5,911 bases of DNA. It comes from Planctomycetota bacterium (GTDB lineage: Bacteria > Planctomycetota > UBA1135 > GCA-002686595). The notes beneath the pieces are model-generated. The model ran no database searches. It saw only the letters and a list, made by a program, of their open reading frames with translations, and had not been told where the DNA came from. The stretch covers positions 1 to 5,911 of the forward strand of contig JACKHS010000049.1 of assembly GCA_020638875.1 (NCBI GenBank), read 5' to 3'. Shown piece after piece: positions 5,226 to 5,911 of the stretch (positions within the stretch are counted from its first letter, which is position 1; the number at the start of each line of letters is the position of its first letter). The translations under genes and the position numbers were made by a program.

Positions 5226-5911
5226 TCAGCTCCGCAGCTCCTCCTCGAGCAGGCGCGCCGCGATCTGCATGAAGTCGTGCTCGGTCAGGATGCCGACGAG
5301 GCGGCCGTCGCGCACCACCGGCAAGCACGAGACGCGGTGCTCGCGCATGCGCTCGATCGCCTCGAGGCACGTCGCGTCGGGCGCGACGGTGATCGGCTCG
5401 GCCTGCATGACCTCGCCCACCGAGAGCGACTGGCTGCGGCCCTTCGCCAGGCCGTGCGCCACGAGCCGCAGGACGGTGCGGTGCGAGAGGATGCCGACCA
5501 GGCGCCCCTCGTTGTCCTCGACCGGCACGTGCCGGATGTGCTCCCAGTCCATCACGCTCGCGGCGAGGTCGACGAGGTCCTCGGGGTGCACGGTGAACAC
5601 GTCCGTGGTCATGATCTGGCTCACGGTGCGGTAGCTGTCGCGCCAGCCGCGCTCCTCGTCGAGCGCCGCGTAGCGCCACTCGTGCACGGGCGCGCCGCTC
5701 CACTGCTGCGCTTCCATCGAAGCGGTGACGGCGCGCACGCACGCGTCGCGGCGCCGACAGTCGGCCATGCCGGCCAGGGAGTCGAGCATCCACTGCGCGC
5801 CGGTCTGCCCGGTGCGCACGCGCTCCTCCAGCACGCCCAGGTAGCGCGCGCGGTCCTCGGCGGGCACGCCGCGCTCGGCGAGGCCGGCGTGGGCCAGCGG
5901 GAGCAGGTGCT
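5226..5911 (-). CDS. GCS2-type carboxylate-amine ligase with C-terminal CBS pair (5' partial)
   Basis: The frame stays open to the window edge, so this is the last 227 residues of a longer protein; an internal GTG at 5867 is not needed as a start. The visible N-terminal part (LLPLAHAGLAERGV, DRARYLGVLEERV, RTGQTGAQWMLDSL) resembles the C-terminal helices of the glutamate-cysteine ligase type 2 family (COG2170), which forms gamma-glutamyl amides with ATP. A linker with PVHEW follows, then two CBS domains at about 96-151 and 164-217. The CBS signatures are HVPVEDNEGRLVGILS and LPVVRDGRLVGILTEHD. The second CBS keeps the Asp (TEHD) that usually contacts nucleotide ribose; the first has Thr in that position. 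CBS pairs normally sense adenine nucleotides, so activity may respond to energy state. The CBS part is certain; the ligase part is inferred from about 45 residues and should be confirmed upstream. Confidence 0.75.
   Translation of the reverse strand, partial: HLLPLAHAGLAERGVPAEDRARYLGVLEERVRTGQTGAQWMLDSLAGMADCRRRDACVRAVTASMEAQQWSGAPVHEWRYAALDEERGWRDSYRTVSQIMTTDVFTVHPEDLVDLAASVMDWEHIRHVPVEDNEGRLVGILSHRTVLRLVAHGLAKGRSQSLSVGEVMQAEPITVAPDATCLEAIERMREHRVSCLPVVRDGRLVGILTEHDFMQIAARLLEEELRS

Noticed and set aside
4124..5272. 382-codon + strand frame over the zinc hydrolase
   Set aside because: It lacks motifs and is His/Arg/Ala-rich, while the opposite strand holds a complete zinc-binding signature.
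1..5911. CRISPR arrays, tRNA or rRNA genes, insertion sequences
   Set aside because: No regularly spaced repeats, cloverleaf or rRNA-like stretches, transposase frames or terminal inverted repeats were seen.

Overview
The window is very GC-rich bacterial DNA: third codon positions are almost all G or C and long antisense shadow ORFs are everywhere. It appears to come from a Gram-negative organism that assembles type IV pilus or type II secretion-like fibres. The large PilX-like protein with calcium-loop motifs and the generally planctomycete-like gene style make Planctomycetota my best guess, with Myxococcota-like lineages possible. This is an impression from the proteins, not a proven placement.

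Left part (1-460, + strand): the last 44 codons of a HAD-family hydrolase, then a very small membrane-protein frame (208-372) interrupted by an in-frame TGA, then an intrinsic terminator (428-460). Next is a short AT-rich island (473-507) holding two 16-bp tandem repeats with palindromic cores. It lies just upstream of the next operon and is the obvious place for its control.

Centre (585-4009, + strand): four overlapping, translationally coupled genes. They encode a PilV/GspI-like minor pseudopilin, a PilW/GspJ-like minor pseudopilin, a large (633 aa) PilX/GspK-like protein without the +5 glutamate and with three Asp-rich probable calcium loops, and an unrecognised secreted protein with a signal peptide and a C-terminal membrane anchor. 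The first three look like the tip or initiation complex of a pilus or pseudopilus. The fourth is probably an accessory or anchoring factor, judged only by its place in the operon.

Right part (4031-5911, - strand, convergent with the pilin operon): an AstE/aspartoacylase-family zinc hydrolase (392 aa), preceded 16 bp upstream by the C-terminal part of a protein whose visible start resembles the end of a GCS2-type carboxylate-amine ligase, followed by two CBS domains. If the ligase assignment is right, the pair combines an amide-forming enzyme under possible nucleotide control with an amide-cleaving enzyme.

The items most worth a second look are the tiny TGA-interrupted membrane protein with a SECIS-like hairpin, the tandem operator-like repeats, the unknown fourth gene of the pilin operon, and the ligase-CBS/zinc hydrolase pair.
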